Below, in pieces: positions 24,048 through 30,301 of a DNA stretch of 30,685 bases. Under the pieces are notes generated by a model, which worked only from the letters and a program-made list of their open reading frames with translations, was not told the origin of the DNA and made no database searches. The DNA lies in the IMG/VR virus record IMGVR_UViG_3300042469_000167, positions 1 through 30,685 of that record. The stretch is one strand, 5' to 3'. Both the position numbers and the translations under genes were made by a program. Origin of the DNA: a virus. Position 1 is the stretch's first letter. The number at the start of each line of letters is the position of its first letter.

Positions 24048-24578
24048 ATGACTTTACAAATGGATACACTTCTTGGCGCAGGTGGCAAAACCGCCTATGT
24101 GGTAACGCTTCTTTCTGGTACATCTTGGACTGTTCCTACTGGATGTTTATATGTTATTGCTACTTTATATGGTGGTGGTGGAGGTGGCGGTGCTGGCGGT
24201 AATGGTAATAACTCTGGCTCTGGCGGTCCTGGTACTAATGGTACTAGTGGAGCAGTCGTTACTACTCGAGTAGTAACGACTCCAGAAAGTTCAGTAACTT
24301 ATGCTGTAGGCAGTGGCGGTAGTGGTGGTAGTTATGGTAGTAATGGTGCTACTGGAGGTACTACTACATTCACTGGAGCTACTAGTGCATCTGGCGGCGG
24401 TGGTGGTAGTTATGGCGGTACAGGTAGTAGTGTACCTGGTGGAACTGGCGGGATTGGTGCTATCGGTAGTGGGAGTAGCGGCGGCTGTGGCGGTGGAGGT
24501 AGTAATTATTATAGTCAACCTGGTGGTGCAGGTGGCGCAGGTGGTGCTGGTAAAATTGAACTTGTGTATTGGGTATAA
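24048..24578 (+). CDS. Glycine-rich adhesin-like protein, 176 aa
   Basis: A short N-terminal stretch (MTLQMDTLLGAGGKTAYVV) leads to SGTSWTVPTGCLYVIATLYG, the entry strand of the phage glycine-rich domain (PF21722-type). A long polyglycine region with GGGGG runs, NGNNSG and SGGSYGS follows, ending in KIELVYWV. Such domains form glycine-helix bundles with variable loops in phage adhesins. The ATG at 24048 is chosen over 24018 because AGGAAATAAT precedes it, whereas 24018 would start inside the previous gene. It is followed by a chaperone-like gene, as is the second glycine-rich protein at 26930. A perfect palindrome lies in its coding sequence at 24254-24281. Confidence 0.8.
   Translation: MTLQMDTLLGAGGKTAYVVTLLSGTSWTVPTGCLYVIATLYGGGGGGGAGGNGNNSGSGGPGTNGTSGAVVTTRVVTTPESSVTYAVGSGGSGGSYGSNGATGGTTTFTGATSASGGGGGSYGGTGSSVPGGTGGIGAIGSGSSGGCGGGGSNYYSQPGGAGGAGGAGKIELVYWV
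24254..24281. repeat. Perfect 28-bp palindrome inside a CDS
   Basis: The segment reads the same on both strands, centred on CTCGAG (24265-24270). The arms are AGTCGTTACTACTC and its complement. It encodes AVVTTRVVTTP, before the second polyglycine section of the adhesin gene. As RNA it can fold to about a 12-bp stem with a small loop. Confidence 0.9.
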
Positions 24579-24587
24579 GGAGGGGTT

Positions 24588-24980
24588 ATGAAGACATTTG
24601 CAGTAATTGAAAACAACGTGGTTATAAACATTATTGTTGGAGTTGAAGATGAAGTAGTAGCGGCTAATCCTAATATTTACGTCGAATATACAGAATCAAA
24701 CCCAGCTCGTATCGGTGACGATTACATTAACGGTGAATTTATTCCACAACCGCAGCCAGAAATTGAATTACCGCCACGCAGAATCTCACTCGAAGAAATC
24801 CGCAACGCCTTAACACTTGCTGAAAAAATCAAATGGGACAACAACAAAACTGATGAAATTACAACAGTTAAAATAGAATTTACAACACCTTTATTAGTTG
24901 CTGATGCTACACCTTGGCTTCAACTGCTTGTTGATAGCGGGTCAATATCGCAAGATTCAATCGATAAAATTTTAATATAA
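24588..24980 (+). CDS. Chaperone-like small fibre partner, 130 aa
   Basis: It begins MKTFAVIENNVVINIIVGVEDE, has YVEYTESNPARIGDDYINGEFIPQ, and ends in a helical section (ISLEEIRNALTLAEKIKWDNN) plus a WLQLLVDSGSISQ segment. This type of MKT-A-IENN protein commonly lies directly after phage fibre or adhesin genes and is presumed to assist their assembly. It follows a strong AGGAGG ribosome site. The paralogue at 27555 also follows a glycine-rich protein. No catalytic residues are evident. Assignment as a chaperone is by context. Confidence 0.7.
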   Translation: MKTFAVIENNVVINIIVGVEDEVVAANPNIYVEYTESNPARIGDDYINGEFIPQPQPEIELPPRRISLEEIRNALTLAEKIKWDNNKTDEITTVKIEFTTPLLVADATPWLQLLVDSGSISQDSIDKILI

Positions 24981-24992
24981 CCCGAGATACTA

Positions 24993-26606
24993 ATGACTAA
25001 AAGCCTTTCGAATTTATTAAAGACTAGTTCTAATATATTATCTGCCAATGCTGGCGGTACTGGTTTAACATCAGTCGGTAATACTGGAAACGTTTTAACT
25101 AGTACTGGCGCGGGTTGGGTTAGTTCCGCATTACCAACATATTCTCTACCAACTGCCAACACAACAACTTTAGGTGGAGTTAAAGTTGATGGAACGACTA
25201 TAGTTGCTAATAATGGAATTATTAGCGCAAATGTTAGTTCCGGAGCAAGTGCTACTAAAACCATTTCAAACAAAACAGGCGCATACACAGTAGTAGCAGA
25301 TGATTTAGGTAAGATTATTAACTGTACTGCTAATACATTTACTGTCAGTTTAACAGCCGCTGCGACATTGGGTGCTGGGTTTACTTGTTCTATTTGGAAT
25401 ACATCTACAACAGCAACAAATGCAATTACTATTTCTCCTGCAAGCGGTACTATAGATTTGCGTAGTACTCTAATTTTGCGGTGCGGGGAAGGGTTAGATA
25501 TAATTTGTGATGGTACAAATTGGCAAACTGGTAGCAAAAAAGCTATGAGATCTTATTCTGAAAATGTAACAAGTTCCACTATATACAGGCCAAGTGCTAC
25601 AGGAGCATATGGATCCGTTGCAATAGGTTCTGGGTGTACTGCTTCTGGAAGTGGATCATATGCCATTGGTGGATATACTGAGGCACAAGGTGCCGGATCA
25701 ATTGCACTAGGTGGCTATTATTTAGCGTCTTCTCCAGTATTTGCATATTCAAATTTTTCTGCAGCTATAGGGGTAAATTCAGCGGCAGACGGGTCAGTCA
25801 CCGCAAGCGCAGGAGCAATGGCATTAGGTGGTTCTTATGCTAGTGGTACAGACAGTTTCGCTGCGGCTATTGGAAATAATACAAGTAGTTTCGGTGCGAC
25901 AGCAACTAGTACGGTAGCAATTGGTAATCTTAGTAAAGCTACTACACAGAGAGCGTTTGCTTTAGGTAAGTTATGTGTATCTTCTGGCGGTTTTGGTTCA
26001 GTAGCATTAGGTGAATCATCTACTGCATCTGGCGCAAGTTCTATAGCTGCTGGATATAGTCCCACAGCATCTGGAGAAAGAAGTTACGCGTTAGGGGCAT
26101 ACTCCACTGCAAGCGGTAGTCATTCAGTTGCGTTAGGTAGTTATGTTGTAGCATCTCAATATGGGAAAATTGCATTTGGGGGTGGCATAGCATTTGTCAA
26201 TTTTGGTGATGCTCAAGGAGGGAAACTTATTCTTGGTGCAGTAACCTCAACTACAACAGCCGTAGTATTGACATCCGATGGCGTCCCATCAGCAACAGCA
26301 GCTAATCAACTTATCGTAGCATCCGGTCAAGCAATGACTTTCTTTGGTACTCTAATAGCTAAACAATCTGCATCTGCTAATATGGCAAGTTATATGTTTA
26401 AAGGTTCTATTGTTAACAATGGCGGAACAGTATCAATTTCAAGTATTTCTATAGATACTATTGTTGATACGATAGGATTAGGGGCAGTTCCAACTTTTAC
26501 TGCCGATAACACAAATAAAGGATTAGCGGTCACAAGTGGATATAAATCAGCTACAAATATTCGCTGGGTTTGTAATATTGATTCAGTTGAAGTAACATAT
26601 GCATAA
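24993..26606 (+). CDS. Tail fibre with YadA-head-like repeats, 537 aa
   Basis: It starts MTKSLSNLLKTSSNILSANAGG, a shared docking N-terminus. LGGVKVDGTTIVANNGIIS (about 56-75) and a beta module with IINCTANTF (about 85-185) follow. Residues about 205-405 carry a series of A-x-G-x-G-S-x-A-[IL]-G repeats (for example TASGSGSYAIGG, AQGAGSIALGG, TASGSHSVALG). This is the pattern of the YadA/Hep_Hag trimeric head, a left-handed beta-roll. The C-terminal domain (GDAQGGKLILGAVT to VEVTYA) is seen at the end of other phage fibres. It is likely a trimeric receptor-binding fibre. It is followed by a small protein, a glycine-rich adhesin and a chaperone-like gene. Confidence 0.85.
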   Translation: MTKSLSNLLKTSSNILSANAGGTGLTSVGNTGNVLTSTGAGWVSSALPTYSLPTANTTTLGGVKVDGTTIVANNGIISANVSSGASATKTISNKTGAYTVVADDLGKIINCTANTFTVSLTAAATLGAGFTCSIWNTSTTATNAITISPASGTIDLRSTLILRCGEGLDIICDGTNWQTGSKKAMRSYSENVTSSTIYRPSATGAYGSVAIGSGCTASGSGSYAIGGYTEAQGAGSIALGGYYLASSPVFAYSNFSAAIGVNSAADGSVTASAGAMALGGSYASGTDSFAAAIGNNTSSFGATATSTVAIGNLSKATTQRAFALGKLCVSSGGFGSVALGESSTASGASSIAAGYSPTASGERSYALGAYSTASGSHSVALGSYVVASQYGKIAFGGGIAFVNFGDAQGGKLILGAVTSTTTAVVLTSDGVPSATAANQLIVASGQAMTFFGTLIAKQSASANMASYMFKGSIVNNGGTVSISSISIDTIVDTIGLGAVPTFTADNTNKGLAVTSGYKSATNIRWVCNIDSVEVTYA

Positions 26607-26612
26607 TAAATA
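26604..26612 (+). promoter_or_regulatory. Late-promoter-like box TAATAAATA
   Basis: TAATAAATA overlaps the stop codon of the YadA-like fibre gene and lies 22 bases before the ATG at 26635. It matches the box at 4953 exactly. Confidence 0.45.
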
Positions 26613-26634
26613 TTCGATTTAACAAGGAATAACA

Positions 26635-26928
26635 ATGGCTTTACAATTAGACTTAACGACAAGTAATTATGGCGTGCCATTTTCTGGTGCATATTTTCGC
26701 GTAGTAACTGCGTCAGTTTCAAGACAACGCGGAGCGTCTTTTTCGGTAATGGTTGACGTTGTTGGTTATGCAACTAGACCAACTAACGAAGATACAAGAG
26801 ATATCGATTTCCGTAGATATCATGCACCATTAGATCAAATTGAAGCTCAAACTGGAGCAACATTCCTAGAAAAAGTATATAACTGGGTTGCAACACAAGA
26901 AGATATGGCAGGCGCCATAGGAGTTTAA
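26635..26928 (+). CDS. Small virion protein, 97 aa
   Basis: The sequence begins MALQLDLTTSNYGVPFSGAY and has RVVTASVSRQRGASFSVMVDVVGYATRP, TRDIDFRRYHAPL and EKVYNWVATQEDMA. This matches a small conserved phage protein found in structural gene clusters, function unknown. AAGGAATAACA before the ATG is a good ribosome-binding context. It lies between the YadA-like fibre and a glycine-rich adhesin, so it may be part of that fibre or an assembly aid. Confidence 0.7.
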   Translation: MALQLDLTTSNYGVPFSGAYFRVVTASVSRQRGASFSVMVDVVGYATRPTNEDTRDIDFRRYHAPLDQIEAQTGATFLEKVYNWVATQEDMAGAIGV

Positions 26929-26929
26929 A

Positions 26930-27544
26930 ATGGCTATTAGTTTTAACCATGCAACAGATACTCTTTCTGCAACTAGTGGCAAAGTCAACGTTCAAGGCGC
27001 AAGTGGCGGTATGTCAAATATTGCCGTCATAACTTCTACGTCTACTTGGACAATTCCGGCAGGTATAACATTAATAAAAGTTTATGTTTGCGGTGGTGGC
27101 GGTGGCGGAAATGGATATGGTTCTGGGGGTAATTATGGGTCTGGAGGCGGCGGCGGTGGAACATCTGTTAAATATTTTTCAGTTACACCAGGACAAACAG
27201 CATCAATAACAATAGGTGCTGCCGGTGGTCAAGGAGTGACTGGTGGTACATCTTCATTTGTTTATGGAGGAGTTACTGTATCAGGTAATGGTGGAGTAGG
27301 TGCTTTATCTGGTGCGAATGCAGGAGGTAAAGGCGGCACAGGCTCTGGTGGTTCATTTGTAATTCCGGGCAGTGCTGGGCAAACTGGACAACTTGGGTAT
27401 GCAGGTGGCCCTGGTGGGAGTAGTTTCTTTGGACGCGGTGGCGTTGAAGGTTCTCAGTCAGAGTTATATGGCGCTGGAGGAAATGGCGGTTATAATACTG
27501 GGACTTTTGTCGGAACTGCTGGTGTAGTTGTTATTGAATATTAG
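26930..27544 (+). CDS. Glycine-rich adhesin-like protein, 204 aa
   Basis: An N-terminal segment (MAISFNHATDTLSATSGKVNVQG, given here only as its type) precedes SNIAVITSTSTWTIPAGITL, the entry to the phage glycine-rich domain, and a run of GGGGGG stretches with SGGNYGSGGG and loops such as SVKYFSVTPGQTASITIG. The C-terminal GTAGVVVIEY forms the closing strand. It is related to the protein at 24048 but longer, with different loops. AGGAG lies just before the ATG inside the preceding gene. It is followed directly by the chaperone-like gene at 27555. Confidence 0.8.
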   Translation: MAISFNHATDTLSATSGKVNVQGASGGMSNIAVITSTSTWTIPAGITLIKVYVCGGGGGGNGYGSGGNYGSGGGGGGTSVKYFSVTPGQTASITIGAAGGQGVTGGTSSFVYGGVTVSGNGGVGALSGANAGGKGGTGSGGSFVIPGSAGQTGQLGYAGGPGGSSFFGRGGVEGSQSELYGAGGNGGYNTGTFVGTAGVVVIEY

Positions 27545-27554
27545 AGGAAGAACT

Positions 27555-27797
27555 ATGAAAACATACGCAATTATTGAAAATAACAAGGTAATAAATACAA
27601 TTATTTACGAAGACGATGTTATTGTTACTGAATATCCTGAATGTCCTAGTAACGCAGGTATAGGTTTTTCTTATATAAATGGCAATTTTATTGATGATCG
27701 ACCTGTAATAGCGGCAGCTCCAATAGTGCAGCTATCAAAAGATGAACTTATAGAGCAAATAAAAATTTTATCTGAACAAGTTCAAGCATTGGCATAA
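27555..27797 (+). CDS. Chaperone-like small fibre partner, 80 aa (second copy)
   Basis: It begins MKTYAIIENNKVINTIIYED and has GIGFSYINGNFIDDRP, matching the N-terminal half of the 24588 protein. The C-terminus differs, with a short helix (SKDELIEQIKILSEQVQAL) that could form a coiled coil. The start at 27555 is chosen because AGAGGAAGAACT precedes it, whereas the longer frame from 27528 would start inside the adhesin gene. It is the last gene of the rightward block, before the terminator. Confidence 0.75.
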   Translation: MKTYAIIENNKVINTIIYEDDVIVTEYPECPSNAGIGFSYINGNFIDDRPVIAAAPIVQLSKDELIEQIKILSEQVQALA

Positions 27798-27816
27798 TAT
27801 TTTTCCTAATAAAAAA

Positions 27817-27838
27817 GGGAGCCGAAGCTCCCTTTTTT
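27817..27838. terminator. Bidirectional Rho-independent terminator
   Basis: GGGAGC (27817-27822), loop CGAA, GCTCCC (27827-27832), then TTTTTT (27833-27838). The mirrored A6 on the left (27811-27816) gives a U-tract for leftward transcripts too. It ends the rightward fibre block (stop at 27797) and the leftward gene ending at 27843. Confidence 0.95.
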
Positions 27839-27842
27839 ATTC

Positions 27843-28289
27843 TTAGTTATCCAGCTGGATAGATAAAGCAGATGCCGAGAATGTCGGAGCCGCGTCACCA
27901 TTGTTTACTGTTTTTGGAGTAGTTAAATTTCCATAAAACAATAAATTACCACCAGCAGATGCATCATACATACCAAATGCAGTAATAACGCCCCAGTTTG
28001 CTCCAGTAGGAACAGGGAATGTAATAGCATTAATGTTATAAGTTGTTCCGCTTGTACCAACACTAATTGAAGTGTTACTAGAACCTTGTGTAGCAGACCA
28101 ATTTAATAACGTTGAACCAACTTGTACTCTAGCATAACCGCCGCCAGAAACTTCAACTTGTCCTGTATTTGCATCACTTGTTCCTGTTGTCAATAAACCA
28201 ATCCAGGTGTTTCCAGGTGGTGTATATGTTTGACCTCTAAAAACATAATCGATTAATTTATTTTCTAAGTAATCCGACATCGCTGCCAT
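27843..28289 (-). CDS. Phage tail/fibre structural protein, 148 aa
   Basis: The sequence MSDYLENKLIDYVFRGQTYTPP, with TWIGLLTTG, VEVSGGGYARVQV, ITFPVPTGANWGVITAFGMYDA, NLLFYGNLTTPKTVNNGDAAP and a C-terminal LSIQLDN, matches a conserved family of small phage tail proteins with a beta-sandwich fold. AAGGAG lies seven bases before the ATG at 28287-28289. A late-promoter-like box lies 38 bases upstream. It converges on the fibre block and shares the terminator. Confidence 0.75.
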   Translation of the reverse strand: MAAMSDYLENKLIDYVFRGQTYTPPGNTWIGLLTTGTSDANTGQVEVSGGGYARVQVGSTLLNWSATQGSSNTSISVGTSGTTYNINAITFPVPTGANWGVITAFGMYDASAGGNLLFYGNLTTPKTVNNGDAAPTFSASALSIQLDN

Positions 28290-28327
28290 ATTGTAACTCC
28301 TTATTTAAAATTTATAGGTTTATATAA

Positions 28328-28336
28328 TATTTATTA
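28328..28336 (-). promoter_or_regulatory. Late-promoter-like box TAATAAATA, leftward
   Basis: On the minus strand 28336-28328 reads TAATAAATA, 38 bases before the ATG at 28289. It lies in the gap after the stop codon of the 28339-28848 gene. Confidence 0.45.
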
Positions 28337-28338
28337 TA

Positions 28339-28848
28339 TTACGTTGCTTTATTTACGGAAATGGAATTGCCTGCAGCAATGTCAATTATATTAAGCCTAC
28401 CGTATGGCCATGGTGATGTAACAGCTGTATAATTTGTATTTGAATTTGCTGTTGTTACCGCTAAAGTTGCAACATTAATCCAATTAACTTGATTAGTTGA
28501 AACTTGAATTACTACATTTGAACTTCCGCCAGTTGACGATGCTTGTAAAATTGCACTAGGATAATTGGTAAAGCTAAATGTAAATGTATCTTGTGGTCCA
28601 GTTAATCCTGATCCATAATTTGGAGTTTTGGCTGCAACTCCAGTATTATTGTATTGCGGATTAGAAAAATCAATAACAGCTGTATTTCCTGATACAGAAA
28701 CAACTCTTGATGCGTATCTTGCATCATTGTTTGTAAAATACAATGTTAGATCATTGTTGGCAAGTAAATATGGGTTTGAGTCGAATACAATCGATGTATT
28801 ACTATAAATGTATACACCTTTTACAACTCTTGTTAATTCAGTAATCAT
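28339..28848 (-). CDS. Virion-type protein, 169 aa
   Basis: From MITELTRVVKGVYIYSN the protein is beta-rich, with LTLYFTNNDARYASRVVSVSG, FTFSFTNYPSAILQASSTGGSS, VVIQVSTNQVNWINVATLAV and SPWPYGRLNI segments. It resembles phage structural proteins in composition, but I do not recognise a named family. The start at 28848 is preferred to a longer frame from 28881 because AGGAATAATAACG precedes it. The late promoter TATAAATA at 28884-28891 would also start transcription near 28877, past the longer start. It lies 35 bases after the box and is upstream of the 28289 gene in the same leftward run. Confidence 0.7.
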   Translation of the reverse strand: MITELTRVVKGVYIYSNTSIVFDSNPYLLANNDLTLYFTNNDARYASRVVSVSGNTAVIDFSNPQYNNTGVAAKTPNYGSGLTGPQDTFTFSFTNYPSAILQASSTGGSSNVVIQVSTNQVNWINVATLAVTTANSNTNYTAVTSPWPYGRLNIIDIAAGNSISVNKAT

Positions 28849-28883
28849 CGTTATTATTCCTAAATATGAGGTAATTTTCATAT

Positions 28884-28891
28884 TATTTATA
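28884..28891 (-). promoter_or_regulatory. Late promoter TATAAATA, leftward (shared palindrome)
   Basis: The 12-bp palindrome TATTTATAAATA (28884-28895) gives a perfect T4-type late core on each strand. The leftward copy lies 35 bases before the ATG at 28848. Confidence 0.6.
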
Positions 28892-28895
28892 AATA
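28888..28895 (+). promoter_or_regulatory. Late promoter TATAAATA, rightward (shared palindrome)
   Basis: The rightward core at 28888-28895 overlaps the leftward one by four bases. It lies 20 bases before the ATG at 28916, so the transcript would carry the CGGAG ribosome site. Confidence 0.6.
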
Positions 28896-28915
28896 ATAAT
28901 AAACGGAGATAATTT

Positions 28916-29086
28916 ATGATAGAGATAATGACGACTTTAGAAGATCGTTATAAATTTTTGAAATTAATGTCTTTAGAGGAAAATTACCAGCAATATGTAA
29001 CAAATACTACTGGCAATTTGAAAGAAGAGAAAAAACTAATAGAAGAATTACCTTCTGATGTTGCGTGGATAATGAAATACTTTTAA
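28916..29086 (+). CDS. Small conserved-style protein, 56 aa
   Basis: ATG 28916 is preceded by CGGAG at 8 bases and by the TATAAATA box. The frame encodes 56 residues with charged, helical character (TTLEDRYKFLKLMSLEENYQQ, given in style only, then NLKEEKKLIEELPSD) and ends in WIMKYF. It stops at 29084-29086, overlapping the end of the leftward phosphoesterase gene by four bases through a shared TTAA. The family is not recognised. The well-placed ribosome site and promoter favour a real gene. Confidence 0.6.
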   Translation: MIEIMTTLEDRYKFLKLMSLEENYQQYVTNTTGNLKEEKKLIEELPSDVAWIMKYF

Positions 29087-29946
29087 ATAGAAACGTATGC
29101 CAATTTAAAATCATCAGCAATTTCTTCTCTCCCTGCATAACCGCGAGGATTAGCTAGAATTTTTGTTTCGCCAATAATATAATCTTGCGGGTGATGAATG
29201 TGACCTGAAAACCAAACTAAAATATCGGGTCTATCGGTAATAAACTGTTCTAGATCTGATGAATATGCTCCATTAAGTAATTCATCATGAACGTAACTTG
29301 GATGAATTGATTTAAATGATGGCGCGTGATGCGTTACAACTACTACTTTATCTGTTTTTTCAACTTTATCAATCCATTCAACAGTTGCATTAAATTGTAC
29401 AATTGCATCTAATGGAGTCCACCTAGCTCTAGCATCTGTTGGATCCCATGAATCAAAAGCTGTTGACAATCTATTTCCATCGTTAGAATCAGAATCAGAA
29501 TTGTAAATAATTCTAAAATCATTCATTGCATAACTAACGCGCTCGATAGTTTCATTATGACCGCTATTCATATCAGTCCATAATGTTGCGCCCAAAAAGG
29601 TTACACCGTCAATTATTACGCTTTCTTTTTCTAGGATATGTAAATTTTTAATATACCCTAAATGTTTCTTTAAATCTTGTAAAGAATCTTTAATGTTATA
29701 TCGATAGTGTTCGTGGTTACCAAGAACATAAACAATATGTTTAAATTCTTTAGAACAATTTATAAAAAAATCATGTATTCTACCATTTTTTCCGTACAAA
29801 AATTCATCTGAATTATCTGGGTATGAACCAAGTTGACTTACTAAACAAATATCTCCAGCCAATACTAACACATCAGCGTTTTCGCTATTTTTTAGTTTAA
29901 TCGTATCGAACTCGATATGTATATCGCTACAATATGCTATTTTCAT
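29083..29946 (-). CDS. Calcineurin-like metallophosphoesterase, 287 aa
   Basis: The five metal-site motifs of the calcineurin-like phosphoesterase fold (PF00149) are in order: D8-I-H10, G31-D32, G76-N77-H78-E79, T205-H206-H207, and G248-H249-I250-H251. These bind the two metal ions and the phosphate. The length fits a compact single-domain enzyme. Phages carry such enzymes for nucleic-acid or nucleotide metabolism, or for tRNA or RNA end repair; the substrate cannot be told from sequence. AGGAG is four to five bases before the ATG. It is second in a leftward unit driven by the sigma70 promoter at 30215-30243, which suggests early expression, unlike the late genes beside it. Confidence 0.9.
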   Translation of the reverse strand: MKIAYCSDIHIEFDTIKLKNSENADVLVLAGDICLVSQLGSYPDNSDEFLYGKNGRIHDFFINCSKEFKHIVYVLGNHEHYRYNIKDSLQDLKKHLGYIKNLHILEKESVIIDGVTFLGATLWTDMNSGHNETIERVSYAMNDFRIIYNSDSDSNDGNRLSTAFDSWDPTDARARWTPLDAIVQFNATVEWIDKVEKTDKVVVVTHHAPSFKSIHPSYVHDELLNGAYSSDLEQFITDRPDILVWFSGHIHHPQDYIIGETKILANPRGYAGREEIADDFKLAYVSI

Positions 29947-29957
29947 AAATCTCCTTG

Positions 29958-30179
29958 TTAGTCAGCTTTTCTAATTTCTTCCAGCGTAAAAACTCTATCG
30001 TGAACGATAGTCATCATACCTATCTTAGTATTTAATATTTTGTAATATGAATTTTTAGTAGAACTGTAAATTACGCCAGACGCTATTATAGCTCCAATAA
30101 TAAGACCATAAATTGCATAAATTAAATTGGTTTTGGTTATGTTCAAATCTATTTTTATTTCGGGTAAATTTTTAATCAT
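29958..30179 (-). CDS. Small single-pass membrane protein, 73 aa
   Basis: Residues about 19-42 (LIYAIYGLIIGAIIASGVIY) form one strong transmembrane segment. It is preceded by a short polar N-terminus (MIKNLPEIKIDLNITKTN) and followed by a polar tail ending in FTLEEIRKAD. It is followed 11 bases later by the phosphoesterase gene, so the two form one early unit. The ribosome site is weak (GAGAG). The family is not recognised; an inner-membrane location is inferred. Confidence 0.7.
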   Translation of the reverse strand: MIKNLPEIKIDLNITKTNLIYAIYGLIIGAIIASGVIYSSTKNSYYKILNTKIGMMTIVHDRVFTLEEIRKAD

Positions 30180-30214
30180 AATATAAGTTCTCTCGTCAAG
30201 TTTAGTTACAGCCT

Positions 30215-30243
30215 ATTATAATATATATCCTGCAGAATGTCAA
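30215..30243 (-). promoter_or_regulatory. Perfect sigma70 promoter, leftward
   Basis: On the minus strand, TTGACA (30243-30238), exactly 17 bases and TATAAT (30220-30215) give a full consensus promoter. Transcription would begin near 30208, about 29 bases before the ATG at 30179. It would drive the membrane protein and phosphoesterase genes early in infection. Confidence 0.85.
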
Positions 30244-30293
30244 GCACTTTTTCTAAAAAAGTTTTCCAGCCTAAATATAGGTAATGTTAATCA

Positions 30294-30301
30294 AATAAAT
30301 A
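30294..30301 (+). promoter_or_regulatory. Late-promoter-like box AATAAATA
   Basis: AATAAATA matches the late core at 7 of 8 but lies only 12 bases before the ATG at 30314. A start 6-7 bases downstream would leave out the GGAG ribosome site at 30303-30306, so this box may be fortuitous. Confidence 0.2.

Noticed and set aside
24291-24591. Overlapping frames on both strands of the glycine-rich gene (poly-T/S/A and poly-V)
   Set aside because: They arise from GGT/GGC repeats read in other frames.
27528-27554. Longer start of the second MKT-type chaperone-like gene
   Set aside because: It overlaps the end of the adhesin gene. The paralogue begins at MKT and the ATG at 27555 has a good ribosome site.
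5025-27797. Diversity-generating retroelement acting on the fibre genes
   Set aside because: No reverse transcriptase or template/variable repeat pair with adenine-specific changes was seen in the window. It could still lie outside.
28849-28881. Longer start of the 169-aa leftward gene (MKITSYLGIIT...)
   Set aside because: The late promoter start would fall at or after this ATG, and AGGAATAATAACG precedes the shorter start at 28848.
30246-30262. AT-rich hairpin acttttt-cta-aaaaagt as a terminator
   Set aside because: The stem has few G-C pairs and lies upstream of the promoter, with no gene ending into it from the left.
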